A stretch of 64,000 nucleotides of DNA from Halobacillus mangrovi (GTDB lineage: Bacteria > Bacillota > Bacilli > Bacillales > Halobacillaceae), in assembly GCF_002097535.1 (NCBI RefSeq), contig NZ_CP020772.1, forward strand, positions 1,488,001 through 1,552,000, in the 5' to 3' direction. The position numbers and the translations under genes were made by a program. The notes below the pieces were generated by a model, which saw nothing but the letters and a program-made list of their open reading frames with translations, was not told the origin of the DNA and ran no database searches. Shown one piece after another: positions 8,165 to 16,807 of this stretch (positions within the stretch are counted from its first letter, which is position 1; the number at the start of each line of letters is the position of its first letter).

Positions 8165-8974
8165 TCATTCCCCTACTTCCTGATATTTTTTCCCTTCTTC
8201 TACATAAGCTTTTAGAAATTTCCCTAGAAGCTCTTCCCATCCTCCTTCGTGAGCGTTTTTCCATTCCGGATCTAGAAGTCCGACTGCATCGTGCGATAAA
8301 GTCAGGGTAGTGGAATCCCTATCTCCCTCAAGTTTGAACGTATAAGAACTATTGACAGCCCCTTTCATTCCTAACAAACCTTGCAGACGAATTTCATATG
8401 GAGCTTCAATATAGTTAACTGTACCCCATAAAGCTGCATTATTATCAGAATTAGTTTCGATAAATTTTCCGCCTAGTGTAGGGTCAAAAGATAAAGTAGA
8501 GTCGTCACCACACAAGCGATAAGCCCACCATTTATTAATGTCCTTTGTTAGAGAATCAAACACTTTGGCTACAGGTGCATGAATGGTTATCTTTTGTTCA
8601 ATTTGAAATGAGTCATGTTTCAAGCTGTTTTTTTCCATCGTTTCATTTTCCCTTTCAAGTTTAGATTTTAAGTTAAGCATTGAGCTGGCTATATTAGACT
8701 GATATTGATTCATCCAACGATCATAAATCTGCTGCAATGGGACAGCATTGAGATAGTTTTCACGTATTCGACCTTCACGTCTAACAATTACTAGTTCAGC
8801 ATCTTCTAGCAAAGACAAATGTTTCATGACCGCATAGCGACTGATGTTTTCAAATTGTTCACTTAGAAAGCCAGTTGTCTTTGGACCCTCCTTTAAGAAG
8901 TCTAAAATTTCTCTTCTTATAGGGTGGGATAGTGCTTTAAACGTTAGTGTCAAATCCTCCTTTTCATCAATCAT
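8165..8974 (-). CDS. ArsR-type HTH fused to an AHSA1/SRPBCC domain
   Basis: Residues ~8-95 form an ArsR-like winged helix (ALSHPIRREILDFLKEG, SRYAVMKHLSLLEDAELV, RREGRIREN). After a linker, residues ~120-260 form an AHSA1 (SRPBCC) domain (ITIHAPVAKVFDSLTKDINKWW, GGKFIE, WEELLGKFLKAYVEEG). Such fusions are probably ligand-responsive repressors whose SRPBCC pocket binds a hydrophobic molecule; the ligand is unknown. AAGGGG precedes the ATG. Two palindromes directly upstream suggest autoregulation, and they lie between this gene and the divergent phosphatase gene at 9144. Confidence 0.83.
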   Translation of the reverse strand: MIDEKEDLTLTFKALSHPIRREILDFLKEGPKTTGFLSEQFENISRYAVMKHLSLLEDAELVIVRREGRIRENYLNAVPLQQIYDRWMNQYQSNIASSMLNLKSKLERENETMEKNSLKHDSFQIEQKITIHAPVAKVFDSLTKDINKWWAYRLCGDDSTLSFDPTLGGKFIETNSDNNAALWGTVNYIEAPYEIRLQGLLGMKGAVNSSYTFKLEGDRDSTTLTLSHDAVGLLDPEWKNAHEGGWEELLGKFLKAYVEEGKKYQEVGE

Positions 8975-8992
8975 TATTAAAACCCCTTAATC

Positions 8993-9012
8993 ATGTTACT
9001 ATTTAGTAACAT
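8993..9012. promoter_or_regulatory. Operator palindrome 1 of the ArsR-AHSA1 regulator
   Basis: ATGTTACTA and TAGTAACAT are perfect 9-bp arms around TT, 18 nt upstream of the regulator's start codon. Confidence 0.7.
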
Positions 9013-9017
9013 ATATT

Positions 9018-9037
9018 ATGTGACTATATAGTAACGT
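9018..9037. promoter_or_regulatory. Operator palindrome 2 of the ArsR-AHSA1 regulator
   Basis: ATGTGACTA and TAGTAACGT (7 of 9 complementary) repeat operator 1 with a centre-to-centre distance of 25 bp, suiting two cooperating dimers. Confidence 0.6.
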
Positions 9038-9143
9038 ATATACGGGGAAATAGCAATATTAATTATTTTGTCCTTGTTAAAGGATTCATGCATTTTCATA
9101 TCGAAAGTGATATAAAAAATAACTTAAAAGGGAGAGAAAGAAT

Positions 9144-9719
9144 ATGAAACTAACATTCATCCGCCACGGAAGCACGCAATGGAACAAAGAAAAAAGGGCG
9201 CAAGGCAGCTCAGATATTCCTCTTGACAAGGAAGGCAGGGAAGATGCTGAAAAATTGGCTGAAAGACTGGAAACTGAAAAGTGGGATGCCTTGTTTTCAA
9301 GCCCTCTTCAACGGGCAAAACAAACCGCAGATATTATCAGTCGAAAAGTTGGATTGCACATTAAATTTGATCCTCGCTTGCGAGAAGCTGGCGGTGGCCA
9401 GATAGAAGGCACGACGGAAGAAGAAAGGGTTGGTAAGTGGGGCGAAAATTGGAGAAGTCTTGAACTCGGTATGGAAAAGCCGGAGAGTGTGGTAAAAAGA
9501 AGTCTTTCCTTTATGGAAGACTTGGCAGAAGAGAATGCTCCCGGTGTGAATATTATCGTAGTAAGTCATGGCGGGGTGATCAGTTACCTGCTGAGAGAGT
9601 TGGACCCTGATAATATAAAAGTAGAACATATGAAAAATACATCGGTAACAGAAGTCGTGCTTAAAGAAGGTAAGTGGGTTTGCGATCGATTCAATTGTAC
9701 ATTACATTTAGAAAAGTAA
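9144..9719 (+). CDS. Histidine phosphatase family protein (phosphoglycerate mutase-like)
   Basis: The 191-residue protein begins with the phosphohistidine motif FIRHGSTQWN (His8) and has LFSSPLQRAKQTA, the acidic LREAGGGQIEG block and a second catalytic His in VVSHGGVIS. These are the branch-2-like signature residues of the histidine acid phosphatase/PGM superfamily. The substrate could be a sugar phosphate, alpha-ribazole phosphate or another small phosphate ester; nothing nearby decides this. GGGAGAG lies 8 nt before the ATG. The gene diverges from the ArsR-AHSA1 regulator and ends in a clear terminator. Confidence 0.85.
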   Translation: MKLTFIRHGSTQWNKEKRAQGSSDIPLDKEGREDAEKLAERLETEKWDALFSSPLQRAKQTADIISRKVGLHIKFDPRLREAGGGQIEGTTEEERVGKWGENWRSLELGMEKPESVVKRSLSFMEDLAEENAPGVNIIVVSHGGVISYLLRELDPDNIKVEHMKNTSVTEVVLKEGKWVCDRFNCTLHLEK

Positions 9720-9724
9720 GAGAG

Positions 9725-9753
9725 AGCGGCTCTGCCATGAGCCGCTTTTCCTT
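9725..9753 (+). terminator. Terminator after the histidine phosphatase gene
   Basis: AGCGGCTC and GAGCCGCT form an 8-bp stem with a six-base loop, then TTTCCTT. Confidence 0.82.
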
Positions 9754-9755
9754 AT

Positions 9756-10169
9756 TTATTGGTCTTTTGTAAAGTTCAGATCCCAGATAATTCCGTATTT
9801 ATCTTTAACCTTCGCATATGTTGCTCCCCAGAAAGTGTCCTGTAATTCCATTAATACAGTACCCTTTTCTTTTAAACGTTTATAGTAGGTTTGAATCTCC
9901 TCAGCACTTTCTAACTCTAGAACTAAAGAAATGTTGTTACCAGCTTTAAAACCATCGGGAGAGAATGAATCTGAAACCATAAAGACGAGTTCATCTTTTT
10001 TATAGCTGGCATGCATAACTTTATCATCCATTTGCGGCGGAGTTTCGAAGTCTGCTTCACCGAATGTTTGCATGCCCATGATATCGCCGCCAAATACTTC
10101 CTTATAGTAATCAAGAGCATCTTTAGCATTACCGTTAAATGTTAAGTAAGGGGTAGCCTGGTGTTTCAT
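9756..10169 (-). CDS. PhnB/YjdN-type VOC family protein
   Basis: The 137-residue protein fits the PhnB/3-demethylubiquinone methyltransferase-like VOC subgroup: TPYLTFNGNAKDALDYYKEVFGG, MHASYKKDELVFMVSDS, SLVLELESAEEIQTYYKRL and a C-terminal FWGATYAKVKDKYGIIWDLNF. The role is unknown; such proteins often act on or bind small toxic compounds. GGAGTGTTC precedes the ATG. It faces the phosphatase gene tail to tail. Confidence 0.82.
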   Translation of the reverse strand: MKHQATPYLTFNGNAKDALDYYKEVFGGDIMGMQTFGEADFETPPQMDDKVMHASYKKDELVFMVSDSFSPDGFKAGNNISLVLELESAEEIQTYYKRLKEKGTVLMELQDTFWGATYAKVKDKYGIIWDLNFTKDQ

Positions 10170-10260
10170 ATGAACACTCCTTTAATAGATTTGGATTTGT
10201 TTCTATTGTAAACGAGTTTTAATTTTATTACAAGAACATTTGTTCGTATTTAGGTGTATT

Positions 10261-10803
10261 TTACAAATTTTTAAAATACTCGTTCCATTCTTCTGCTTTC
10301 TTTAATGCTGATTGGTCTGCTTGAATTTCTCCTGGCTTCACAGCTTGACCAATAATATAGTCTTCAAATGTCATGCCGACAAAGTCAAATATATGTCCGA
10401 ATTGCTGGATCAAAGGTAACCCGGTCAGCTTAGGATCGGTTCCGCCTGTAGTTATAACGTAAGCTTTTTGCCGTGATAGCTTTCTTTTAAAATCATAGCG
10501 TTCATCGCGCAAATATTGCGACCATCGATCTATAAACACCTTCATTTGCCCAGACATGCCAAACCAATAAATCGGCGTGGAAAAGATGATAATGTCATGG
10601 TTTAGAAACTGCTCTAGCAACTTCTCGTAATCATCATCTACAGGAGAGAATCCAGTCTTAGAGTGTCGTAGATCAGTGATCGGTTTTATATGGTAATCAC
10701 TTAGACGAATTGTTGTATGATCTATATTTTTTATAGCTTTACTAGTTAAAAATTCTGTATTCCCATCTTTTCGAGAGCTGCCTAATATTGTTAAGATTTT
10801 CAT
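10261..10803 (-). CDS. NAD(P)H-dependent FMN oxidoreductase, flavodoxin fold
   Basis: The 180-residue protein has the FMN phosphate-binding start ILGSSRKDGNTEFL and the flavin-contacting segment IIFSTPIYWFGMSGQMKVFIDRW, both typical of the NADPH-dependent FMN reductase/flavodoxin-like quinone reductase family. It likely reduces quinones, azo or nitro compounds. It is divergent from the LysR gene at 10917 across a 113-bp spacer, so it is the natural target of that regulator. Confidence 0.85.
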   Translation of the reverse strand: MKILTILGSSRKDGNTEFLTSKAIKNIDHTTIRLSDYHIKPITDLRHSKTGFSPVDDDYEKLLEQFLNHDIIIFSTPIYWFGMSGQMKVFIDRWSQYLRDERYDFKRKLSRQKAYVITTGGTDPKLTGLPLIQQFGHIFDFVGMTFEDYIIGQAVKPGEIQADQSALKKAEEWNEYFKNL

Positions 10804-10863
10804 CTTTACACTCCTTGTTCTTAGTAGTTCTTAAATAGTATAGCATTGCCTTAGACATTGCAG

Positions 10864-10883
10864 ATATCTATAATTAATGATAT
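10864..10883. promoter_or_regulatory. LysR-type operator candidate
   Basis: ATATC and GATAT are inverted around 10 bp in the spacer between the divergent reductase and LysR genes, the usual form of an LTTR recognition site. Confidence 0.45.
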
Positions 10884-10916
10884 ATACTATCGTAATTTTT
10901 GATGGGAGGAGAGCCT

Positions 10917-11795
10917 ATGGACTTATCATATTTCTACACCTTCAAAGAGGTGGCTAGATGGGGAAGTTACACACGTACTGGGGAAGAGCTCGGCTACGCT
11001 CAATCAAGCGTAACGACCCAAATTAAAAAACTAGAAGAACATTATCGCGTGAAATTGTTTGAAAGAGTGGGGCAGAGAATGAGACTGACTCAGTCGGGGG
11101 AAGAACTTTTACATTATGTTCAACAGGTTTTAGAGCTAATGGAAGAGGCAGAAGGTAAACTCTCCCAAAAGAGTAGGATGAGAGGAACAGTCAGGATTGG
11201 AACGGTTGAATCTCTTGCCGCCTATTTTATAACCGGTACCGTTAAGCTATTTAAAGAAAAGAATCCTGATATGAGAATTCAACTGGAATCAGGTTTGTGT
11301 CCGAATCTGCTTGAAGGGATATTAGAAAGTCATTATGATTTAGCAGTAGTCCTTGAAGAACAAATAAATCATCCTCACTTAAATTCCATACCATTAAGAC
11401 GTGAAAAGATGGTTATGGTTGCTTCGCCTAATCATAATCTTGCGCATCAAGAAAATCTGGATGTAGAGTTGCTGCAAGATGAAACATTAATTTTAACTGA
11501 AAAAGATTGCTCCTATCGTAAAGCCCTAGAAAATTTAATGAAAGAAATAGGGATTCAAGCTCGTTCGATCATATCTTTTACGAGTCTTGAAGCAATTAAA
11601 CAATGTGTGGTGGATGAACTTGGAATAGCTATGCTTCCTGAAATGACGGTGAAGCAGGAATTAGAGAACGGGCGATTGATCCGTCTAGACTTTGATTCTG
11701 ATGATTTTGGTATGATGATCCAGCTTGTTTATCATAAGAAAAAGTGGCTCTCACCTGCGCTTCAGGAATTTGTTAATTTGATGACAGATAAGTGA
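10917..11795 (+). CDS. LysR-family transcriptional regulator
   Basis: The ATG at 10917 follows GGGAGGAG with good spacing; six codons earlier the frame is also open but lacks a ribosome site. The 292-residue protein has an N-terminal winged helix (FYTFKEVARWGSYTRTGEELGYAQSSVTTQIKKLE) and a periplasmic-binding-like effector domain with IGTVESLAAYFI and DLAVVLEEQ. It probably controls the divergent FMN reductase gene and itself. The inducer is unknown. Its stop codon lies within the left arm of its terminator. Confidence 0.9.
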   Translation: MDLSYFYTFKEVARWGSYTRTGEELGYAQSSVTTQIKKLEEHYRVKLFERVGQRMRLTQSGEELLHYVQQVLELMEEAEGKLSQKSRMRGTVRIGTVESLAAYFITGTVKLFKEKNPDMRIQLESGLCPNLLEGILESHYDLAVVLEEQINHPHLNSIPLRREKMVMVASPNHNLAHQENLDVELLQDETLILTEKDCSYRKALENLMKEIGIQARSIISFTSLEAIKQCVVDELGIAMLPEMTVKQELENGRLIRLDFDSDDFGMMIQLVYHKKKWLSPALQEFVNLMTDK

Positions 11796-11828
11796 CTCTC
11801 CTGGAAGGAGGTCACTTTTGTTTTTTAT
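11790..11828 (+). terminator. Terminator of the LysR gene
   Basis: AAGTGAC-T-CTCCT pairs with AGGAG-GTCACTT around GGA, followed by TTTGTTTTTT. The stop codon is part of the stem. Confidence 0.82.
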
Positions 11829-11883
11829 TTGGATAGATGTGGTAAATATCAAAGGGAAGTGACTATGAAGAGGAGATGAAATA

Positions 11884-12813
11884 GTGGATAAATTAACACG
11901 ATTAGGTAAGTCAGATTTGCAGGTCAACCCGATTGGTCTTGGAACTAATGCGGTTGGAGGCCATAATATTTACCCTAACTTAGATGAAGAAGCAGGCAAA
12001 GATGTTGTACGTACGGCAATCGACAACGGAATCAATTTTTTAGATACAGCATTTATCTATGGTCCTGAACGGTCGGAGGAACTAGTGGGCGAAGTAATGC
12101 AGGAGTACAAACGTGAAGACATTATTCTCGCGACAAAAGGTGCACATCAATTTAAAGGAGAAGACATTGTATTCAATAATTCTCCTAACTTCTTAAAAAA
12201 ATCGGTAGAGGACAGTCTTCAGCGTCTGAGAACTTATTATATTGACTTGTATTATATTCATTTTCCGGATGGTAAGACTCCAAAGGATGAAGCCGTAGGA
12301 GCGTTGAAAGAATTAAAGGATGAAGGAAAGATCCGATCTATTGGCGTTTCTAATTTTTCCCTGGAGCAATTGAAAGAAGCCAACAAATATGGATATGTCG
12401 ATGTAATTCAAGGTGAATACAATTTATTTAAACGTGAAGCTGAGAAGGAGATGCTTCCCTACACAGCTGCGAATGACATCTCTTTTGTCCCATACTTTCC
12501 GTTTGCTTCTGGCTTATTGGCTGGTAAGTACGATGAAAACACCACATTTGATGACATTCGAGCCAAAAACCCTCTCTTTCAAGGAGAAGCATTTAAGCAA
12601 AATTTAGCTAAGGTAGATCAATTGAGACCGATTGCAGAGAAAAAAGGCGTGGATGTTCCACATGTTGTTTTGGCCTGGTATTTAAATCAGCCGTCTATTG
12701 ATGCAGTCATTCCTGGTGCGAAGCGTAATCGTCAAGTAGTCGACAACTTGAGAACCCTGGACGTAGACCTTTCAGATGCTGAGATCTCACAAATCGACCG
12801 TATATTTTCATAA
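11884..12813 (+). CDS. Aldo/keto reductase
   Basis: The GTG start follows GAGGAG. The 309-residue protein is an (alpha/beta)8 barrel NADPH-dependent oxidoreductase of the YhdN/IolS-like branch. The tetrad is visible: Asp in [10 protein letters not shown], Tyr in the same motif, Lys in ILATKGA and His in [17 protein letters not shown] and a C-terminal [14 protein letters not shown] that binds NADPH phosphate are present. It probably detoxifies aldehydes or methylglyoxal. It is monocistronic with a long terminator-like hairpin after it. Confidence 0.9.
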   Translation: MDKLTRLGKSDLQVNPIGLGTNAVGGHNIYPNLDEEAGKDVVRTAIDNGINFLDTAFIYGPERSEELVGEVMQEYKREDIILATKGAHQFKGEDIVFNNSPNFLKKSVEDSLQRLRTYYIDLYYIHFPDGKTPKDEAVGALKELKDEGKIRSIGVSNFSLEQLKEANKYGYVDVIQGEYNLFKREAEKEMLPYTAANDISFVPYFPFASGLLAGKYDENTTFDDIRAKNPLFQGEAFKQNLAKVDQLRPIAEKKGVDVPHVVLAWYLNQPSIDAVIPGAKRNRQVVDNLRTLDVDLSDAEISQIDRIFS

Positions 12814-12820
12814 AGCAATT

Positions 12821-12914
12821 AAGCCTTCCAATTGAACTATACCTATACCATGAGTAGACTTTTAAAAGTCTATTATACGGTGTACAGTTCGTTTTATTGG
12901 TAGGCTTTTTTGTT
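12821..12914 (+). terminator. Long composite terminator hairpin
   Basis: AAGCCTTCCAAT (12821) pairs with ATTGGTAGGCTT (12896) with one mismatch and a run of T follows. Inside, GAACT (12834) pairs with AGTTC (12886), and the apex holds the perfect 16-base palindrome AGACTTTTAAAAGTCT (12856-12871). The structure is much larger than a simple terminator. Confidence 0.7.
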
Positions 12915-12958
12915 TTGGTCAGGTAAAATAAAAGAACTTAGTATGAGAGGGGGAGTTC

Positions 12959-13726
12959 ATGATTGAATTGTTAGTAAAAAGGCTAGAAACTCTGGTTCAT
13001 AGGTTAGATGGAAACCATCCTTCCTTTCCTTTGATAGAAAAAGAATTGACTTTAAAAGCCTCTGGACTATACGGAGAGAATTCACTAGATTACCATCTGT
13101 ATTTTTTACGAAAAGATTATGATAGGTTAAACGGCTTGCACCTCCAAAGGGACGAGTATTATTTTCAGATGGATTGCTTGTTAATCTCAGGAGCTCGTCT
13201 AATCCTCATTGAAGTGAAACATATGGCTGGAAAATTAATTTATGAACATGATTCTCATCAGTTAGTACAAAAAGGTAATGGTGTTGAAAGAGCATACCCT
13301 GAGCCTCTTATTCAAGTAAAACGGCAAAGTTTTCAGCTTAAGAATTGGCTTAAAAAATGGAAGTTACCCTCTATTCCATTAGAAAATTATGTAGTCTTTA
13401 CTCATCCTTCTGCGAATCTTTCTTCCGACCACCCTCATGTGTTCCGCAGCGAATACCTCCCTTTCGAATTAAATCATCTACTTGAAAATCATACTTGGAC
13501 CGTATGGACAAAACAAGCCCAACAATTATTCCATTTAAAATGTAAGGAAAACCATCATACTCTCGATTATATTGTATTCGAAAAATTTAATGTCCATAAA
13601 GATCAATTGAAGAAAGGAGTGTTATGTAACAGTTGTACGTTAAAATTACCTGTAATTGGGAGAGGCAGTCAAACTAGTATCAACTGTCTGCTAAAAATAG
13701 CTGAAATGCCATCAAATTGTCCATAG
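12959..13726 (+). CDS. NERD-domain protein
   Basis: The 255-residue protein has a nuclease-related domain (about residues 35-145): LYGENSLDYHL, QMDCLLISGARLILIEVKHMAGKLIY. The E-V-K of the last block is the nuclease-like Asp/Glu-x-Lys site. The C-terminal region has CNSC followed by other Cys residues (INC, SNC), probably a damaged or divergent zinc ribbon, because the regular second CxxC is absent. GAGGGGG precedes the ATG. The last codons lie within a set of 21-bp tandem repeats that continue past the stop, so the end of this gene may have been rewritten by repeat expansion or a frameshift. Confidence 0.75.
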   Translation: MIELLVKRLETLVHRLDGNHPSFPLIEKELTLKASGLYGENSLDYHLYFLRKDYDRLNGLHLQRDEYYFQMDCLLISGARLILIEVKHMAGKLIYEHDSHQLVQKGNGVERAYPEPLIQVKRQSFQLKNWLKKWKLPSIPLENYVVFTHPSANLSSDHPHVFRSEYLPFELNHLLENHTWTVWTKQAQQLFHLKCKENHHTLDYIVFEKFNVHKDQLKKGVLCNSCTLKLPVIGRGSQTSINCLLKIAEMPSNCP

Positions 13727-13835
13727 ACCCCCTCAGTTGGTGCAAAGTCAGTCTCAAATGGTGCAAGCACCACCTGAGTTGGTAGCAAACCCAGCCCCAA
13801 ATTGTCACAAGCTCTCCAAATTCATCACAATTCAA
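13709..13835. repeat. Degenerate 21-bp tandem repeats
   Basis: About six units of 21 bp can be aligned, with a core like YTCARTTGGTGCAAR (for example CTCAGTTGGTGCAAA, CTCAAATGGTGCAAG, CTGAGTTGGTAGCAAA, then more decayed CCCAAATTGTCACAAG). They begin inside the last codons of the NERD gene and run past its stop. In one frame they would encode seven-residue units such as QLVQSQS and QMVQAPP, but no good start or ribosome site is present. Confidence 0.6.
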
Positions 13836-14026
13836 CATCACCAATATACTTTAAACAAAAAATGTGTCGGTCACAAATCCCATGAGACCGGCATTCTTTC
13901 AAACCTAATCGCCCAATTGTAGAAAAAATTTCAAAAAATGGTTGCATTTCTGGTTTACTCATCGTAAACTGTACCATAACAGATAGAAACAAATACAACT
14001 GTTATATTAAAGAGGAGGAATTAAAA

Positions 14027-14146
14027 ATGAAAGAAACTAAAAATCGTCAAACAGTTACATGTCCCCAGTGTGGTTCAGAGGTGAAAGGTCATACTTATAC
14101 TTATATGATGGAATGTGATCGCTGTCTTTCTAAGAAAGACGAATAA
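14027..14146 (+). CDS. Small zinc-ribbon protein (39 aa), YhfH-like
   Basis: A strong GAGGAGGAA lies before the ATG. The short protein has two cysteine pairs, TCPQCGSE and ECDRCLSK, spaced as a zinc ribbon, with a GHTYTYMM middle. It resembles the YhfH family of tiny Firmicutes zinc-ribbon proteins, whose role is unknown. The family match is by motif only. Confidence 0.65.
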   Translation: MKETKNRQTVTCPQCGSEVKGHTYTYMMECDRCLSKKDE

Positions 14147-14328
14147 TTTTTTGGTGTTTCTGTTATATATCAGACGTAAATAATCATAGTCTAATATATA
14201 ACAAATAGTCTAGTAAACGAAGATGAGGGTTTACGAGAAAGTCGTTTATCAATCGATGTGCATATTGGATCTTTCAGTAATTATGGCGCTGTGAACATAA
14301 ATGTCTATCTTAAGGGGGATGAACGGTT
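14147..14328. other. Leader region of aceA with inverted repeat
   Basis: TAAACGA (14214-14220) and TCGTTTA (14242-14248) are inverted around 21 bp, about 80 nt before the aceA start. It could be a leader hairpin or a protein site. I see no convincing cre box or terminator. Confidence 0.35.
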
Positions 14329-15621
14329 GTGAATGAAAGAATTGAAAAGTTGAGAGAGCAGTGGCAAAACGAAGAACGTTGGAGAGGTGTAACCCGGCCG
14401 TATGAGCCGGAGGATGTCATCAGACTTCGTGGCTCGATGGATATTCAATATACATTAGCTGAAAAAGGATCAGAAAAACTATGGAAGCTGTTAAACGAAG
14501 AAAATTATGTGCACGCTCTAGGGGCATTGACAGGAAACCAGGCGATGCAGCAAGTGAAAGCAGGTTTGAAAGCGATTTATCTCAGTGGCTGGCAAGTTGC
14601 TGCTGATGCGAACTTATCCGGTCATATGTATCCTGACCAAAGCCTTTATCCGGCAAACAGTGTGCCTCAAGTCGTCAAACGGATCAATCAGGCCTTGCAG
14701 CGAGCTGATCAAATTCACCACATGGAAGGTAAAAATGATATCGATTGGTTTGCACCGATCGTTGCCGATGCTGAAGCTGGATTTGGGGGACAGCTGAATG
14801 TATTTGAATTGATGAAAGGAATGATTGAAGCGGGTGCTTCGGCGGTACACTTTGAAGATCAGCTTTCTTCCGAGAAAAAATGCGGTCATCTCGGTGGAAA
14901 GGTGCTCTTACCAACACAGACTGCAGTACGTAATTTGATTTCAGCACGGTTTGCTGCAGATGTCATGGGTGTTCCGACAATTATCATTGCACGTACAGAC
15001 GCAAATGCTGCAGACTTGATTACAAGTGATGTAGACGACACAGATGCTGCTTTTATTACAGGGGAACGAACGGCAGAAGGATTTTACAAAACGAGAGCTG
15101 GTTTGGATCAGGCTATTGCGCGCGGGCTTGCTTATGCTCCGTATGCGGACCTGGTATGGTGTGAAACTTCTGAACCAAACCTTGAGGAAGCAAGAAGGTT
15201 TGCAGAGGCCATCCATGAGAAATACCCGGGTAAACTACTTGCCTATAACTGCTCTCCATCGTTTAATTGGAAAAAGAAACTCGATGACGAAACCATTGCT
15301 AACTTCCAGCGTGAGTTAGGAAAAATGGGCTACAAGTTCCAATTCGTTACACTCGCTGGATTCCATGCCCTTAATCACGGCATGTTCGAATTAGCCAGAC
15401 AATATAAAGATCGAGGAATGGAAGCTTACTCAGAGTTGCAACAGGCAGAGTTTGCGAGCGAAACATATGGTTATTCTGCTACGCGCCACCAACGAGAGGT
15501 AGGGACAGGATATTTTGATGAAGTGGCACAGGTCATTTCAGGAGGAACCTCCTCGACCACCGCATTAAAAGGATCAACTGAGACAGATCAATTCACCGAA
15601 GAGAAAGTAACAAATCCATAA
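14329..15621 (+). CDS. aceA: Isocitrate lyase
   Basis: Isocitrate lyase splits isocitrate to glyoxylate and succinate, the first step of the glyoxylate shunt used for growth on acetate and fatty acids. The 430-residue protein carries the catalytic [11 protein letters not shown] loop, [14 protein letters not shown] metal site ([13 protein letters not shown]), [11 protein letters not shown] and NCSPSFNW. The GTG start follows AAGGGGGAT. No malate synthase lies in the window, so the second enzyme must be elsewhere. The link with FadNAE (31.8-37.2 kb) is metabolic only: acetyl-CoA from beta-oxidation needs this bypass. Confidence 0.95.
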   Translation: MNERIEKLREQWQNEERWRGVTRPYEPEDVIRLRGSMDIQYTLAEKGSEKLWKLLNEENYVHALGALTGNQAMQQVKAGLKAIYLSGWQVAADANLSGHMYPDQSLYPANSVPQVVKRINQALQRADQIHHMEGKNDIDWFAPIVADAEAGFGGQLNVFELMKGMIEAGASAVHFEDQLSSEKKCGHLGGKVLLPTQTAVRNLISARFAADVMGVPTIIIARTDANAADLITSDVDDTDAAFITGERTAEGFYKTRAGLDQAIARGLAYAPYADLVWCETSEPNLEEARRFAEAIHEKYPGKLLAYNCSPSFNWKKKLDDETIANFQRELGKMGYKFQFVTLAGFHALNHGMFELARQYKDRGMEAYSELQQAEFASETYGYSATRHQREVGTGYFDEVAQVISGGTSSTTALKGSTETDQFTEEKVTNP

Positions 15622-15630
15622 TACTCACTG

Positions 15631-15677
15631 AAGAATCGTGAAAGAACAACGTTGTTCTTTCACGATTCTTCTTTTTT
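15631..15677 (+). terminator. Terminator of aceA, perfect 40-base palindrome
   Basis: Twenty-base arms (AAGAATCGTGAAAGAACAAC and its exact complement, 15631-15670) abut without a spacer, followed by CTTTTTTC. Confidence 0.9.
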
Positions 15678-15711
15678 CTTTATCAATTGACAAAAAAACC
15701 CCCATCTGGAC

Positions 15712-15740
15712 TCTAGTCATAAAGTCTCTAAACGACTAGA
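15712..15740. promoter_or_regulatory. Inverted repeat upstream of the AIM24-family gene
   Basis: TCTAGTC and GACTAGA are inverted around 15 bp, about 110 nt before the gene. A TTGACA lies at 15687-15692, so the repeat could overlap the promoter's -10 area. The binding protein is unknown. Confidence 0.35.
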
Positions 15741-15850
15741 ATGAAGATAGTAGGAAATAAAGGAGGATAAGGAGAAAGGACTGTAAATAACTGAATCATT
15801 TTCGGTGTAATTTCGTATGTTCTATTAGCCTAATAAAAGGAGATGGAAAC

Positions 15851-16651
15851 ATGAATAATCATGAAATTGATTACAAGTTGTATGGAGACGATATGCAGTT
15901 TGTTGAAGTGGAGCTCGATCCAGATGAAACGGTGATTGCTGAAGCGGGCAGTCTGATGATGATGGACGATCAGATTCGGATGGAAACCATTTTTGGTGAC
16001 GGTTCTGAAGATAGCGGCGGTGGCCTCATGGGGAAATTACTCGGGGCCGGAAAACGTGTCATAACAGGTGAGAGTCTTTTCATGACGACGTTCACGAACG
16101 AAGGTCAAGGGAAGAAACACGTCTCCTTCGCTTCTCCTTATCCAGGAAAAATCATCCCTATGGACCTAAGTGAACTAAATGGCAAGCTAATCTGTCAAAA
16201 GGATGCTTTTCTTGCTGCGGCAAAAGGAGTCTCTGTCGGGATCGAACTTCAGCGTAAGTTAGGAACAGGTTTTTTTGGCGGGGAAGGGTTCATTATGCAG
16301 AAATTAGAGGGCGATGGCATGAGCTTCATCCATGCAGGGGGCACGATGCATAAGCGTGTCCTCGAACCAGGGGAAACCCTGAGGGTAGACACCGGCTGTT
16401 TAGTAGCGATGACGGGGGATGTGGATTATAACATAGAATTCGTAGGAAAAGTAAAAACAGCTTTGTTCGGCGGAGAAGGACTATTTTTCGCTACCTTAAG
16501 AGGTCCAGGAACGGTTTGGGTTCAATCCTTGCCATTCAGCCGTTTAGCCAGTCGTGTATTTGCGGCTTCCCCGCAACGTGGAGGAAACGATAAAGGGGAA
16601 GGCAGCATCGCAGGCGGTATTTTCGACATTCTGGGCGGGGACCGACGCTAA
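15851..16651 (+). CDS. TIGR00266/AIM24 family protein
   Basis: The 266-residue protein is a Gly-rich all-beta protein of the AIM24/TIGR00266 family: VEVELDPDETVIAEAGSLMMMD, a Gly-rich hinge around residue 55 (GGGLMGKLLGAGKR), LFMTTFTNEG, GTGFFGGEGFIMQKLEGDG, and FGGEGLFFATLRGPGTVWVQSLPFSRLA. It has no signal peptide. The bacterial role is not established. The mitochondrial relative affects membrane organisation. AAAGGAGAT precedes the ATG. Single gene with its own terminator. Confidence 0.88.
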   Translation: MNNHEIDYKLYGDDMQFVEVELDPDETVIAEAGSLMMMDDQIRMETIFGDGSEDSGGGLMGKLLGAGKRVITGESLFMTTFTNEGQGKKHVSFASPYPGKIIPMDLSELNGKLICQKDAFLAAAKGVSVGIELQRKLGTGFFGGEGFIMQKLEGDGMSFIHAGGTMHKRVLEPGETLRVDTGCLVAMTGDVDYNIEFVGKVKTALFGGEGLFFATLRGPGTVWVQSLPFSRLASRVFAASPQRGGNDKGEGSIAGGIFDILGGDRR

Positions 16652-16660
16652 ACTTATGAA

Positions 16661-16692
16661 AAACAGCAGCCATTATTGGGGCTGCTGTTTTT
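16661..16692 (+). terminator. Terminator after the AIM24-family gene
   Basis: AAACAGCAGCC pairs with GGCTGCTGTTT around an eight-base loop and a T run follows. Confidence 0.9.
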
Positions 16693-16807
16693 AATTACTA
16701 TCCATGAAGAAACAAATTTTGGGTGAATGAATCACACTATGGGCGCAATTTAATATGGTATGTTATCAGCTATTTTTGTGTGAGGCACAAAAATGAGGAG
16801 TGATATC

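Noticed and set aside
11819..11845. Sigma-B promoter before the aldo/keto reductase
   Set aside because: GTTTTT-N14-TGGTAA is too weak and overlaps the T run of the preceding terminator.
13709..13835. CRISPR-like array
   Set aside because: Units are 21 bp, directly adjacent and degenerate, without spacers of constant length, and no cas genes are present.
13737..13922. 61-codon open frame after the NERD gene
   Set aside because: TTG start without ribosome site; the first part is the 21-bp repeat array. Kept only as a finding on the repeats.
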